From Solenopsis invicta (Eukaryota > Arthropoda > Insecta > Hymenoptera > Formicidae), in assembly GCF_016802725.1 (NCBI RefSeq), contig NC_052667.1, forward strand, positions 25,752,346 to 25,816,345: a stretch of DNA of 64,000 nucleotides, given 5' to 3'. The notes under the pieces are model-generated. The model had not been told where the DNA came from and did no database searches. It saw nothing but the letters and a program-made list of their open reading frames with translations. Positions 47,640 to 57,469 of the stretch are shown here, piece after piece (the first letter of the stretch is position 1; the number at the start of each line of letters is the position of its first letter). The translations under genes were made by a program, and so were the position numbers.

Positions 47640-48180
47640 TTAGAGAAGAGCTAAGTGTCGTGCACGTATTATTTTGGAAAATGAAAAAAGCACTAAAATT
47701 GTATGTTCAAAAATTATTGCTACAACCAGAATCCCCGATACCAAAACGTAAACAGATGTAGCAATAGAAGAGATAGATGTCGCGCGTATATTATTTCGGA
47801 AAATAATTCTGTTTACATAGAACAAGAACATTTCCTATTAACAAGTAAAAAAATTATTGAATTTAAAAATTATTGAATTGATCGATGAGTACAGTCCAAT
47901 TACACATTTGTGAAATTTATTCAAGACTGCCATTTTAATTTGTTGGATTTCGTTTTGTAATATGTGATATAAGAATTAAATATAAAAAGTAAAAAAACTA
48001 AATTCAAAAAATGAAAAATTACATTAAAAAATTGAAGAATTGTAAGCATGTAAATAATGAAGAAAGTGCGACAGCTCGAAAAACTATTGCGCACTTGGAG
48101 AGCAAGTAAAAGCATTAAAGACTGATTTACAAGAACACACGGTAATTAACAAGGCATACTCTAAGCAAAACTGAAAAAGA
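47640..48180 (+). pseudogene. coiled-coil-like coding relics
   Basis: Short stretches translate to charged helical peptides, such as ARIILENEKSTKIV near 47,665, DVAIEEIDVARI near 47,757 and EQVKALKTDLQEHT near 48,098-48,140, separated by stops and shifts. They could be eroded exons of the coiled-coil and cysteine-cluster gene copied downstream. No start, end or family can be given. Confidence 0.25.
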
Positions 48181-48380
48181 GGAAATCGCCGTCATTTATT
48201 TAATAACGCTGCCAAAATTGTCACGCGTACCATTTTATTAATGTAACAAATCCGACGCTCTATGTATAGAGCCACCCTACAATCCGAGTTTGATACTGCT
48301 TAGAAGATAAATTAACAGGTTATGATTTGTATTTAACAATGACAGCACAAAATTACTTGAAAACATGAAAGTGTTTTAAA

Positions 48381-48930
48381 ATGTCGGAGCGTCCAGTGGT
48401 GGCCAAGCCGATCCGCCGCCGGAGTGTAAAAAGTTATCGTCGAGGTCATCTGCAAAGACCCCGAGAAGAGTTGGGCGAGCGCCTAGATCGCTTGCCAAAA
48501 AGAAACGTTGTTTAATGTTTGGCCACTCAGATCCCGGAGTTCTCTGATACCTGGGAGGAGAACGTGGCCGCATGGATCAGGCGCATCGACCACGTAAGGC
48601 GCATTCACGGCGCCACTGACGGTATATTGCTTCTGGCCACCTCCAGCAGATTCAAAAAGGGTGTCAAGGAGTGGTACGACACCTTGGAGGGCGAACCACT
48701 CGAGATTTGGCAAGCGTTGAAGAGCGAATTTACGCTCATGTTTGAGCAACGAGTTTGCATACAACAGAGGGTCCAAGCCAAAATGTGGCTTCACGGGAAG
48801 GAGTCCTTCCACGACTATGCCATTGCCAAGATTGCATGAATCGCCTCAATTTATCGATAAAAGAGAAAATTTATCTGCTGATCGGCGGGATCACGCTCAA
48901 CATTCTGAAGAATTTTTTGCCGATAATGTG
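48381..48930 (+). pseudogene. LTR-retrotransposon gag fragment
   Basis: The frame 48,519-48,839 translates to IPEFSDTWEENVAAWIRRID, then SRFKKGVKEWYDTLEG and WQALKSEFTLMFEQRV, the W...KxGxxxWY....W..LK..F pattern of retrotransposon Gag (Retrotrans_gag). After a one-base shift near 48,836 it continues with MNRLNLSIKEKIYLLIGGIT, the usual next block. The segment 48,381-48,512, open from ATGTCGGAGCG with Arg-rich residues, may be the N-terminal part in another frame. No protease, RT or LTR adjoins. Confidence 0.7.
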
Positions 48931-48959
48931 AGCATTCTCGAAAAGTATAAGAATAGTAG

Positions 48960-49600
48960 TAAAAAGAAATGGTTTAAAAAAAGAAGTACAAAATACAAGT
49001 ACATTAATCAAACAATTCTAAAATATAAGAACATTTTATTGTATAAATTGTAAAACAAGTTTATCGTTGTCTACACAACAGATTGTCAAAAATTAAACAT
49101 TGGAGTATAATATTTTGTTTATTTAAATATTTTGTTTTAAGTCCTTCATCGGACCACAGATCAGACAAGTCTTTGAATGCTTTAGGAGCTTGATCCATTT
49201 AAAATACTGGACATATTAGCTAGATTTATTCCCTCTTCCTCTAGAAATTTTAAATATTTTAATTGTTTTAAGTCCTTCATCAAATCACAGATCATATAAA
49301 TAAGACTTGCGTAAAGAAAAGTGGTTCGCTCGCTGTGCTTGGATTTGGTGCTGAGATACGACCGCGTCACTTGATGTCGTAAAATTTCTCGAGCCTGTCT
49401 AAATTTCGAATATTGGATTTCGATAACTACATTTCAATTTACTTCCCTATTCTTTCTTGTCCCACCTTTCTCTAATAAGTCAACAAAATTTTTCACCATA
49501 AATATGTAAGAGGTTCCGTTTCCAACAAAAAGCAAAGTAACTTGTCTGCAAAGTGGGAGTCACCAACAAGCAAAGCAAAATGATAGAAGCAAGCAAGAAA
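48960..49600. other. AT-rich DNA with a short direct repeat
   Basis: GTTTTAAGTCCTTCATC(G/A) plus CACAGATCA occurs at about 49,133-49,168 and 49,265-49,295. No exon is supported here. Confidence 0.4.
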
Positions 49601-49606
49601 AAACAA

Positions 49607-49723
49607 TAAACTATATGCAGGTATAGAAGCAACTGCTTCAAACGCATGTGCGGGTGTAAAAAAAATCAGTACTGTCACTCGTCATGTAAATGCAACAAAG
49701 ACTTTGTCAATGCTATTACCTAA
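49607..49723 (+). pseudogene. cysteine-cluster exon copy 1
   Basis: The frame from 49,613 reads ICRYRSNCFKRMCGC, then KKNQYCHSSCKCNKDF and stops at 49,721. C-x(1-2)-R...C-x4-C-x-C-x6-C-x3-C-x-C is the spacing of the CXC-type cluster at the C-terminus of KIF4-like chromokinesins. This copy keeps most cysteines. Its coiled-coil part upstream (about 49,530-49,600) is disrupted. Confidence 0.5.
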
Positions 49724-49896
49724 ATGTATAACGCTTTTGTTGCATATGTCTCTTAATTAGAACCTTGAACCTTCATGAAAATCATGATCTCCATTTGATG
49801 CGTGTTTATAGTAATGCACGTTTGATTAAATGCATTTTGAAAGTGAAATAATATTAAAAAATTAATATTATCTAAATGCAAATATAAATTTTTTAG

Positions 49897-50150
49897 CGCA
49901 CAAAATGATTTTGATGTTCGGTCAGAAATTGTCGAACTAAAGAAGAAAATAGAATTGCTGCAACTAGAGTGCAAAAAAAAGAAACAAACAAGAAACCAAA
50001 TATTTGTGTAGGTATAGTAGCAATTGCTCTACACGCATGTGCAAATGTAAAAAAAAAAAAAAAAAAAAAAAAATCAACAGCCACCCGTATGCAAATGTGA
50101 CACCAAGCGATGTAAAAATTTAAACCAGATAATACTATTATCTAAATGCA
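49897..50150 (+). pseudogene. coiled-coil plus cysteine-cluster exon copy 2
   Basis: The acceptor TTTTTTAG|CGCACAAAAT at 49,896 begins an exon translating to QNDFDVRSEIVELKKKIELL (leucine-zipper-like), then a shift and KYLCRYSSNCSTRMCKC. An expanded poly-A run, 50,049-50,072, sits where KKN is expected, and PVCKCDTKRCKN ends it. At the place where copy 3 has CAG|GTAAGA this copy has CAG|ATAATA. The A-run expansion adds lysines and shows decay. Confidence 0.5.
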
Positions 50151-50279
50151 TTTTAAAAATCTGCTTCTCATGTTCTTTTTTTATTATTTAAAGACACATG
50201 TAAAACAGAAAACATTGTTTTAAACAAAATTTTATTTTTAATGAAAAAAAAAGTTTCCACCAATCATAATGTGTAATGT

Positions 50280-50470
50280 GACTTTTTAAAAAACATTCAT
50301 TGTTTTACAGACATCAGAAGACGAGGAATAAGAACGGCAAACATTATAGATAAAAATCTTTCCATGAATACGGAAGTGGACTTAGTAAAGCAGGAAAAAA
50401 AAATTTACACCCACAAGAATTGGCAGAAGTAAGAAAAAAGAGAACTAAGACATTTTTATTTCGTTTTAAG
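50280..50470 (+). other. possible eroded exon between cysteine-cluster copies
   Basis: TCATTGTTTTACAG|ACATCAGAAG at 50,308-50,309 is a good acceptor, followed by acidic TSEDEE and a stop. Another frame gives HEYGSGLSKAGKKNLHPQEL. This may be a relic of the same multi-exon gene; function unknown. Confidence 0.2.
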
Positions 50471-50494
50471 TAAATTCATAAATATCATCATCTT

Positions 50495-50654
50495 GTGGCT
50501 CTCGCACACTGAACGCGATTAGCAACGAGCGATAAAAGATATCTAATGGGAGTTCAGTATTTTCGGATATTACGTCACCATGTTGGAGAAAGCAGAACTC
50601 TCATTGAATATCGCTCACCACTCGTCGTTTATCGCGTTCAGTGTGCGAGAACCA
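50495..50654. mobile_element. 160-bp palindromic MITE, ends TGG(C/T)TCTCGCACACTGA
   Basis: CTCTCGCACACTGAACGCGA on the left pairs with TCGCGTTCAGTGTGCGAGA on the right. The arms go on with AGCAACGAGCGATA against TATCGCTCACCACTCG, and GGGAGTTC against GAACTCTC. No clear target duplication is visible. It lies between exon copies 2 and 3. Confidence 0.7.
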
Positions 50655-50867
50655 TTAGGTTGCAAGCACACTGCCCGTCCAATGACAGTGCGAAGAAGTC
50701 GTGTGGGACAACCTTTTGTCCCACAGATTACTTGTGCGCAAGCGTCGAGAACATCTACAATCTATGATTGGCTGATATGTGATTGACGCATGTGCACAGT
50801 GGGGCGACCGGTGGGACAGATTGTCCTGCGATCAACTCATGCTGTTTGGAGGCGGGGTAAACGTAAG

Positions 50868-51091
50868 CGCACAAAATAATTTTGATGTTCGGTCAGAAAT
50901 TGCCGAACCAAAGGAGAAAATAGAATAGCTGCAACTAAGCCCCCCCCCCCAAATAATAGAAGCAAGCAAAAAAAAATCTATGTAGGTGTTGAAGCAACTG
51001 TTCTACACGCATGTGCGGGTGTACAAAAAGAAACCAATATTATCACCTGGCATGCAAATGTGCCACGAAACAGTGTGAAAATTCAAACCAG
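50868..51091 (+). pseudogene. coiled-coil plus cysteine-cluster exon copy 3
   Basis: The exon runs from the acceptor ACGTAAG|CGCACAAAAT to the donor AACCAG|GTAAGA. It encodes NNFDVRSEIAEPKEKIE, an in-frame stop, a run of C (50,940-50,950) that shifts frame, then LCRC-stop-SNCSTRMCGC, TKRNQYYHLACKCATKQCEN. The cluster ends with the expected final cysteine and Asn. Three lesions show it is dead, but both splice sites remain. Confidence 0.55.
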
Positions 51092-51199
51092 GTAAGATGT
51101 ACTTTTTGTAATTATAAGTTAAATAGATCTATACAAAATAAAAACACTTTACACTAAAGAATTGATAATTGTAAAATATTAAATGTGAAAATTTTTCAG

Positions 51200-51434
51200 C
51201 GCGCTAAAAGACATGAATACAGAGATAAATAAGTTAAAAGAAAAAGTGCGAGCGTTAGAACTGCAAAACGTTCTACCTAAACGAGCCGGCTACACGTCAG
51301 GTGTAAGACTAATTACGGTACCCGCATATGCGGGTGTAAGAAATAGCCAATGCCATTCGGCGTACAAATGTAACAAAGACATTTGCGAAAACCAGGAAAT
51401 GCTGTTACCTAAATGCATTTTGAAAGTGAAATAA
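51200..51434 (+). pseudogene. coiled-coil plus cysteine-cluster exon copy 4
   Basis: The acceptor ATTTTTCAG|CGCGCTAAAA begins an exon in the same phase as copies 2 and 3. ALKDMNTEINKLKEKVRALE is a clean heptad-like coiled coil with Leu/Val at the a and d positions. The cluster follows in two frames: TRICGC in one, then QCHSAYKCNKDICENQ in another. The frame ends EMLLPKCILKVK with a stop at 51,432. This is the copy with the best preserved coiled coil. Nearby, TTATCTAAATGCA-type sequence links the end of one copy to the start of the next. Confidence 0.5.
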
Positions 51435-51462
51435 TATTAAGTATAAAAAAATAATTGGATTC

Positions 51463-51768
51463 GTGAAAATGTAAACATAAACGTATATAAAAGCGGCAAA
51501 TACGAGTCAAGCGCGGTAATCGGTGCGCAAAAGAAATCAACAAAAAATTATGATTTTCACGAAAGTGAATTTAATTACACATCAAAACCGAACGTTTCAG
51601 CTCTAATTTTGAGCCGTCTTCAGCGCAAATACATCCAAAAGCGATAGATTTGATGAAAATTATTATTCTGTGTAATAACATGCGCATTGTTAAAGCCTGC
51701 ATAAATTAAGTACAAAAAATCATGAAACTCGTGAAAATGTAAATATAGACGTATATAAAAGCGGCAAA
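51463..51768. repeat. insert bounded by a direct repeat and carrying a hammerhead-like motif
   Basis: GTGAAAATGTAAACATAAAC plus GTATATAAAAGCGGCAAAT occurs at about 51,463-51,500 and again, slightly changed, at 51,732-51,768. Between them, on the minus strand at 51,591-51,622, CTGAAGACGGCTC-AAAATTA-GAGCTGAAACG has the order CUGANGA, stem, loop, stem, GAAAC of a hammerhead ribozyme core. Similar motifs occur in terminal repeats of Penelope-like elements. Flanking stems I and III were not resolved. Confidence 0.4.
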
Positions 51769-51816
51769 TTATATTAAGAAATTAATATTATCTAAATATA
51801 AATATAAATGTTTGAG

Positions 51817-52018
51817 CGCACAAAATGACGATTTTGATGTTCAGTCAGAGATTGCCAAACTAAAGAAGCAAATAGAATTGCTGTAACTAGAATGCAAAAA
51901 AACTCAAAGCAAACAAGAAAAAACCAAATATCTATGTAGGTGTAGAAGCAACTGTTTAACACGCATGTGCATGCTAGAGATTTGTAATCAAAACTGTAAT
52001 GGGTTCTAAAATTGCATT
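51817..52018 (+). pseudogene. coiled-coil plus cysteine-cluster exon copy 5
   Basis: After TTTGAG|CGCACAAAAT the frame reads DDFDVQSEIAKLKKQIELL, one stop (TAA for a glutamine codon), then LECKKTQSKQEK and KTKYLCRCRSNCLTRMC. After RMC the match to the other copies ends, with unrelated ICNQNCNGF before a stop. The boundary near 51,967 may be where the Harbinger element or its flanking DNA begins. Confidence 0.5.
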
Positions 52019-52021
52019 ATT

Positions 52022-52809
52022 ATGCAACTACATAATATTGGAGGAAATAGAGACAATCCTAAATATATCACAAAGCAGTTCAAAAGAAGGTACTCAAATT
52101 ATATAGAATCTATAAAAGGACGCAACATAAAAATGCAAAAAAAAAATAAAAAAAAATTTTTGGGTTTGATCTTCATGCTTGAAAGATTTCTACAGGGTGC
52201 CAATGATAATCTAATACCTGAAATGTTGAACTCCAACAACATAAAATATTGTAATTTTTTGAGTTTGACACCAATTTTAATCGAGAAATTGTTGGTCAAC
52301 CAAAAATTGAGAAGCAGTATGCAGTCTGAGAACCAATTGCATCACGGACACAATTAGAAATTACTTTGCGATATTTAGTCAGTGATGATAGTATCTCTAT
52401 GATAGCATCTCTATCTATTTCGTATAGAAAATTATACAGTATCGAAAATAATTGCCGAAACATGTCAAAGTATTTAAGACTCATTAAAGAAAAAAGTTTT
52501 CCTTAATCCAACAGCAGAAAATTGACGTAAAGTAGCCAAAGACTTTGAGGATCTGTGTAATTATCTCAATTGTATTGGAGTAGTAGATAGTAAACATGTT
52601 GATGTTGATTTAAAAGTGTCATGTTATTTCAACAATATAAAATCTAAAAAAAAATATTTAAAATATTTATTATAACTTTGTATAAGTTTATTTATTATAC
52701 ATATACACATTATGCAATTATTGAATACAATTTTTATTAATTAATATTATTGCAAGCTCCACCAAACAGTGGATCCACCTATTTCAATTATAAAAAGAGA
52801 CACAATATA
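52022..52809 (+). pseudogene. PIF/Harbinger transposase, N-terminal part
   Basis: NNIKYCNFLSLTPILIEKLL is followed, after a shift, by EPIASRTQLEITLRYLVSDD, the RLxITLRYLxxGDS block found in Harbinger transposases. Then NCIGVVDSKHVDV contains the first catalytic Asp of the DDE nuclease (IDGKHV in the family). About 140 bp later APPNSGSTYFNYKKRHNI continues the protein, so 52,612-52,750 is an intron or small insertion. The copy has several stops and shifts. The reading continues at 56,934, beyond the inserted LINE. Confidence 0.75.
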
Positions 52810-53499
52810 AATTTATACTTGTATTTAATATAGTTGTATATTTGCATTTGTCACAATTTTCTTACATTTTAGAAGATTGCCGGTAAATTTAATGGCAATT
52901 CTTCTTCTATTGGTCTATGGATATCCGACTTCTATTGAAGATCACAGTACCACGACGTATAATCAAACTCAATCAGATCTATTGGCCCAGAGATCTGGTT
53001 GTGTATAATTTCCTTTATTTATCAAGATAACTTTTTGATTATATTTTATTTATCTTAAGTTTCTACTTACTTTTTAGAATTCTCTTCAATTAGTTTAAGT
53101 TACATATAAATATGTGTATTTTCTTTATTTTTTTTTCCTTTCTTCTCCCTTTTATTATATTCTGAATAATTTTAGTTATCCTTTTCAACCAATGGTGATA
53201 CCCTCTTCCAGCCCCCACCCCAGGATCTGGGAATATAAATGGCCCTCTGCAATTATTTGGCAATACTAACCTAAACACTTAATCTACTGACATTTTTAGT
53301 GCTTACTTATTATTTACAACAATTCTTTGAATTATCAATAACAAACAAAATCATGGTGCAGATAACCTATTCGTTTACTTAATATATTTTTTTAATTTAT
53401 ATTTTTGACAATCAAAATCCCATATTATTTTGATCACTTAAATTATCTTCTTTTAGATTGGAAATTTGTTAAAAATTTCCTGGACAAATTTATTGAGGA

Positions 53500-54244
53500 G
53501 TTTTATGACTTTTCATCTAAGATGTGCATAATAAATTCCACCGAGTATGGTTCTGGGATTTTATACTTCTTTAAATCATTCATTAATTCCTTTCTTTTAT
53601 CATCCAATAAAAGGCATGCCTAAAAAATATGATTAATATCCTGTAATTCAAAGTTACAACTACATTTAGCTGATTCTGCTAGACCAATTTTGTTTTTTAA
53701 TTTATTAGTAAATGTTGTACCCGTCAAAATTCTAAAGTAGGTTCCATATACATTTTTCTTACATTTATACTTATAAATTTTTTCATAACTAAATTCCCTA
53801 AAATTATTCATAAAGTATTTACCAGTATTAGGACTAATATGATTAATATGTTGAGAGTCAATACTTTCATATTCGTTTCTGAGACTATCGATACATTCTT
53901 TAAACAAAACTTTATTCGGCAGAAATGTTCCTGATTCCGCTCCAATTTTTGCCAATCTATCTGCCTCTTCGTTACCTAATAGCCCTAAGTGCGCAGGACA
54001 CCATGTGAATCTAATGTTTATTTTCTTTTTTGAAATAAAATTCTCAATAGAGTTATACAAGTCCCTCACAGTATACTCAAAATCTAAGGTGAGCCTTATA
54101 CTTTTCACACGCTTCCAATGCTTTAAGTGTATTTTCTAAGTCTGTGCACACATTAATGTGTTTCCAGCCCCATTCCGATGCTAATTCCAATGCTTTGATG
54201 ATGGCTATAGTTTCTGCGTTGAATAAAGATGTTAGAGGATTCAA
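53500..54244 (-). pseudogene. LINE RNase H domain and C-terminal Cys/His motif
   Basis: Read on the minus strand: NAETIAIIKALELASE with the family's catalytic Glu, then VCTDLENTLKALEAC with the Asp of the TDS-like motif, FTWCPAHLGLLGNEEADRLA with the conserved His and final Asp, all in RNase H order. Then come the helices around YKCKKNVYGTYFRILTGTTF and CSCNFELQDINHIF-stop-AC, a C-x-C-x8-H-x4-C type end motif. One shift lies near 54,105 and one TAG near 53,622. The protein ends near 53,509 and a 3' UTR follows. Confidence 0.85.
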
Positions 54245-56937
54245 GGATTAAAACATAAAGATTTATTAAATAATACTATTTGCGGTGATTTCAACACACA
54301 GCACCATATTTGGGAGTCTTCCAGGAATGATCCTGCTGGAGGCTCCTTGTGTGAAGGCTATAAGCAATTCAGAATTTTTCATCCTTAATGATGGATCGGC
54401 CACTAGAGTCTCTGTTAAACCAAGGAATGTTTTTAATCCAGTAATAGGTACAATGATTGAGCAACACATTAGCGTCCCTGACTTAACATTAACTAATATA
54501 AGAGATAGAGATATTTTGTGAAAAACCTATGATGAACCTTTGGAAAGTAATCATTTTCCAATAATAATAGAGATTATGAAAATAAAAATAAAAAACAGAT
54601 ATACTGACTGCCATCCAACCAGTTCTAAAATATGTAGAGGAAAAATAAATTTTAATAATTTCGAAGCGACAGTATTTAATAAAATTTGGGAAGAGAAACT
54701 AAGAAACAAGGAAATAAGTAACATCCAGGTTGATGGAGCTCAACTATACAATTGGTGGTATAATACAACTATGGATTCTATAGTATTGGCTGGAGGTATT
54801 ATAGATTGTGAAATGGGAAGAATCAAAATATAAAAGATAAAGACAGGAGAGATTAAAGTTATTGTGAAAGGCAAACATCAAGACGCGAATAAGTCAAGGT
54901 CTATTAAGAAGGGAAAAAGCATTAACAAGCCCTGGTGAGAAGACGAATGCCACAGGGAACTAAGGAAGAATTGTTTCAAAGAATTCATAAAGAATCCGAC
55001 CAGAGATAATCTTTACAACTATAGATTAACTTCGATAGAGACAAGGAAGGTTATAAGTATAAGAAAAAGAGAAAACTTGCATTCTTTTGTAAATAAAATA
55101 GTTAGGTTCACAGGCTCTAGAAAGTTTTGGGATAATATCAGGAAATTTAGGAAAAACCCCTCATTTAATGCACCTGTTCCTAATAACACGAGTAAAGATA
55201 CAATTGTTGAAGATTTCATAAATAGATATATCCCAGATTAGGTATGTAAAAATTTGGAGAATCCGAAAGATAGGTCTCATAGAAAAAATTTTGCTGATTA
55301 TTTTGAGAGTGAATTTAAAAAAAAAAAATTTGTGATTTTATTTTGCAAGGGAAATTAAATGGTAGCTCTGGATACGACCTTATTAGTTATAAAGTACTAA
55401 AATGCATGCCTTTGTCGAGAATTGAAATACTAAAGGAAAATTATAACAAAATGCTATCTGATGGCTCTTTTCCGGAAAACTGGAAGCAATATGTTACAGT
55501 CCTGATCCTAAAGTGCGGAAAAAATGATTTTAGGAATCTATCTCCCTGGAATCTTGTACTTTGAAAATTTTCGAAAAATTAATTAAGATTAGGCTAGAGA
55601 GATTCATAGAGTTAGACGTAGTGATTCCCAGATGCCAATATAGATTTCGTAAAAGTAAAGCATGTGATAACATAATATAAATAATATGAGAATATCAATA
55701 GGTTATAAAACATTTTTGAAATGGTTCTTAGAACCAAGAATGACAATATTTGAAAACGGATCTTATAGAAGCTCGAGAAATGTTCAGAGAGAAGTCCTCA
55801 GGGCTCCGTGTTGACCCCCCTCCTTTTTAATATCTATGTTTCAAATATCTTTAAAGTGGTACCTTATAACTGTAAAACTATACAATTTGCTGATGATATA
55901 GCATTCCTTGTCTCAGACAACAATATAGAAAATATTAGAAGCACCCTTCAAGAGGCTTTCGGAAGAACTTATAGATGGTTGAAATTATTAAGTCTGGAAA
56001 TCTCGATCCCAAAGACGCAATTATGTTTTTTCCATAGAAAGAAGAAATTTACTAATCTGAACCTACTCCATGTATGTAAAGGAACCATCAGTTTCCAATA
56101 AAATTAAATATTTAAGAATGACGTTTGACAGCGGACTAAGATGGCACAATCATATTAAATCCCTGAGAAATAAAACATATTGCTTTGTAAATATCCTTAA
56201 ACGGATTTCGGGTAGAAACTGGGGGATTAATCTGAAGGCGGGATTAGATTTTATTAATGCCACTATTAGAGCACAAATTTGTTGGGAGGCGATATGGTAT
56301 AACAGTGGGGGGAAAGTCATACCTAGGTCTTATTGACAGAATATCGATTTCGTCATACAAAAAAGTCCTAGATTTACCAAGAATTATATCGAATAGGGTG
56401 GCTTAGTTAATGTCAAAACAAAAAACATCTGCTAGAATCGTGGCTATAGCATGTGATAAATTAATTTTAAAAGCTTACCAACTGAAAAATATAGAATTAA
56501 TTAATAAGTTAAGTAATATATAGAAATTTTGTAGCGAGAAAAAAACAGCCATTCGTAATATTTCATATATTTTAGATAGATGGCAGATAGTTAAACACTT
56601 CCTCCCTCATTTATACAGATGGGAAGTTTATCCAGCATTTGCATATCCCTTGAGCGGGGAAATAGAGGGAATCCTTTGGGATTAAAAAACGGGGGCCTCT
56701 GCAAAGGCAGCAGGGATTTTTGTTAATGAAACCTTTTATAGCAAAAACTCATTTAATAAGACTGCTCCGAATAAAATTACTATTTTCACAGACTATTTTC
56801 AAAATTTTGCGATCATGAAATAAGCGACCTAAATAGAACTTAATGTGTGGCAAAAGAGGGAATTCCCTGGGAAGGTGGATTGCGCGATTTTTGTCCCAGA
56901 TAGGAATATAGGGCTAACCTTAAATTGAATCCTCTAA
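54245..56937 (+). pseudogene. LINE endonuclease (C-terminal half) and reverse transcriptase, inverted segment
   Basis: The segment starts inside the AP-like endonuclease: CGDFNTQHHIWES at 54,281, a shift, NDGSATRVSV, then ISVPDLTLTN and ESNHFPIII (SDHxPI in active enzymes). RT follows: KLNGSSGYDLISYKVLKCM near 55,350, then RSPQGSVLTPLLFNIYVSNI near 55,797 (motif B region) and QFADDIAFL at 55,883, with the FADD box at 55,886-55,897. It continues with the thumb and ends at IFVPDRNIGLTLN near 56,920. Many stops and shifts show a long-dead copy. Confidence 0.85.
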
Positions 56938-57460
56938 TAGCGATTATCAACGCAAATTATTGTTTTCTAATGCTAGATATTGGTGCTGAAGGTCGACAAA
57001 GCAATGAAGGTGTATTTAGAAAGAAATTAATATCGATTTCGAAAATATGAAAATGAATTTACTTGAACAAACTTAAGCAAAAATAAATGGACCAGAATTT
57101 CCATATGTATTAGTGACACATGAGACATTTGCCTTGACATCGTATATGATGCAACTCTTCCCTCGAAGCAAGTATATATCTTGGCGTAAGAAAAGTTTTC
57201 AATTACCGTCTAAGTAAAACGAGACAAGTAGACAAAAATGCCTTTGGATTACTTGTAGCTCGGTGGCGAATTTATCGAAAACCTATACTTTCTTAAATAC
57301 AGCGATAAAAATTATACAAGCTACAACAGCTTTGCATAATTATATTCTTCAACATGAAATGACACGACTTCCAACAGAAAGAAATTACATCGTTGAAAAT
57401 GACTTCAAGGGAAGTCGAAACGCGTCCGATATTTGTATACATATTTATGTAATTACATAA
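56934..57460 (+). pseudogene. PIF/Harbinger transposase, C-terminal part
   Basis: LIAIINANYCFLMLDIGAEG followed by RQSNEGVF corresponds to the block holding the second catalytic Asp in DDE_Tnp_4/Harbinger nucleases. Then GPEFPYVLVTHETFALTSYM replaces the family's VIVGDEAF, and FNYRLSKTRQVDKNAFGLLV-ARWRIYRKPI matches the conserved FNYRLSRARRVVENAFG and RW block, ending with the LHNYI helix near 57,330. The glutamate in VVENAFG is Asp here. Read together with 52,022-52,809, the two parts form one transposase interrupted after RHNI by the LINE. Confidence 0.75.
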
Positions 57461-57469
57461 ATAAATAAA

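Larger units (their letters stand above)
52810..56937 (-). mobile_element. LINE (I/LOA-like) inserted in the Harbinger copy, 5' part inverted
   Basis: The 3' part (RNase H, Cys/His motif, 3' UTR) lies on the minus strand from 54,244 down to about 52,810. The 5' part (endonuclease C-terminal half and RT) lies on the plus strand from 54,245 to 56,937. Both halves carry the breakpoint sequence TTGAATCCTCTAA, at 54,232-54,244 (minus) and 56,925-56,937 (plus), and protein continuity runs from the end of the 5' part into the 3' part. An inverted 5' segment joined to a sense 3' segment is what twin priming produces. Endonuclease, RT and RNase H in one protein fit the I/LOA group. The exact 3' end and target duplication were not resolved. 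Confidence 0.75.

Noticed and set aside
54266..54469. Minus-strand frame over the LINE endonuclease
   Set aside because: Antisense to recognisable endonuclease motifs (GDFN, NDGSATRVS, PDLTL) on plus.
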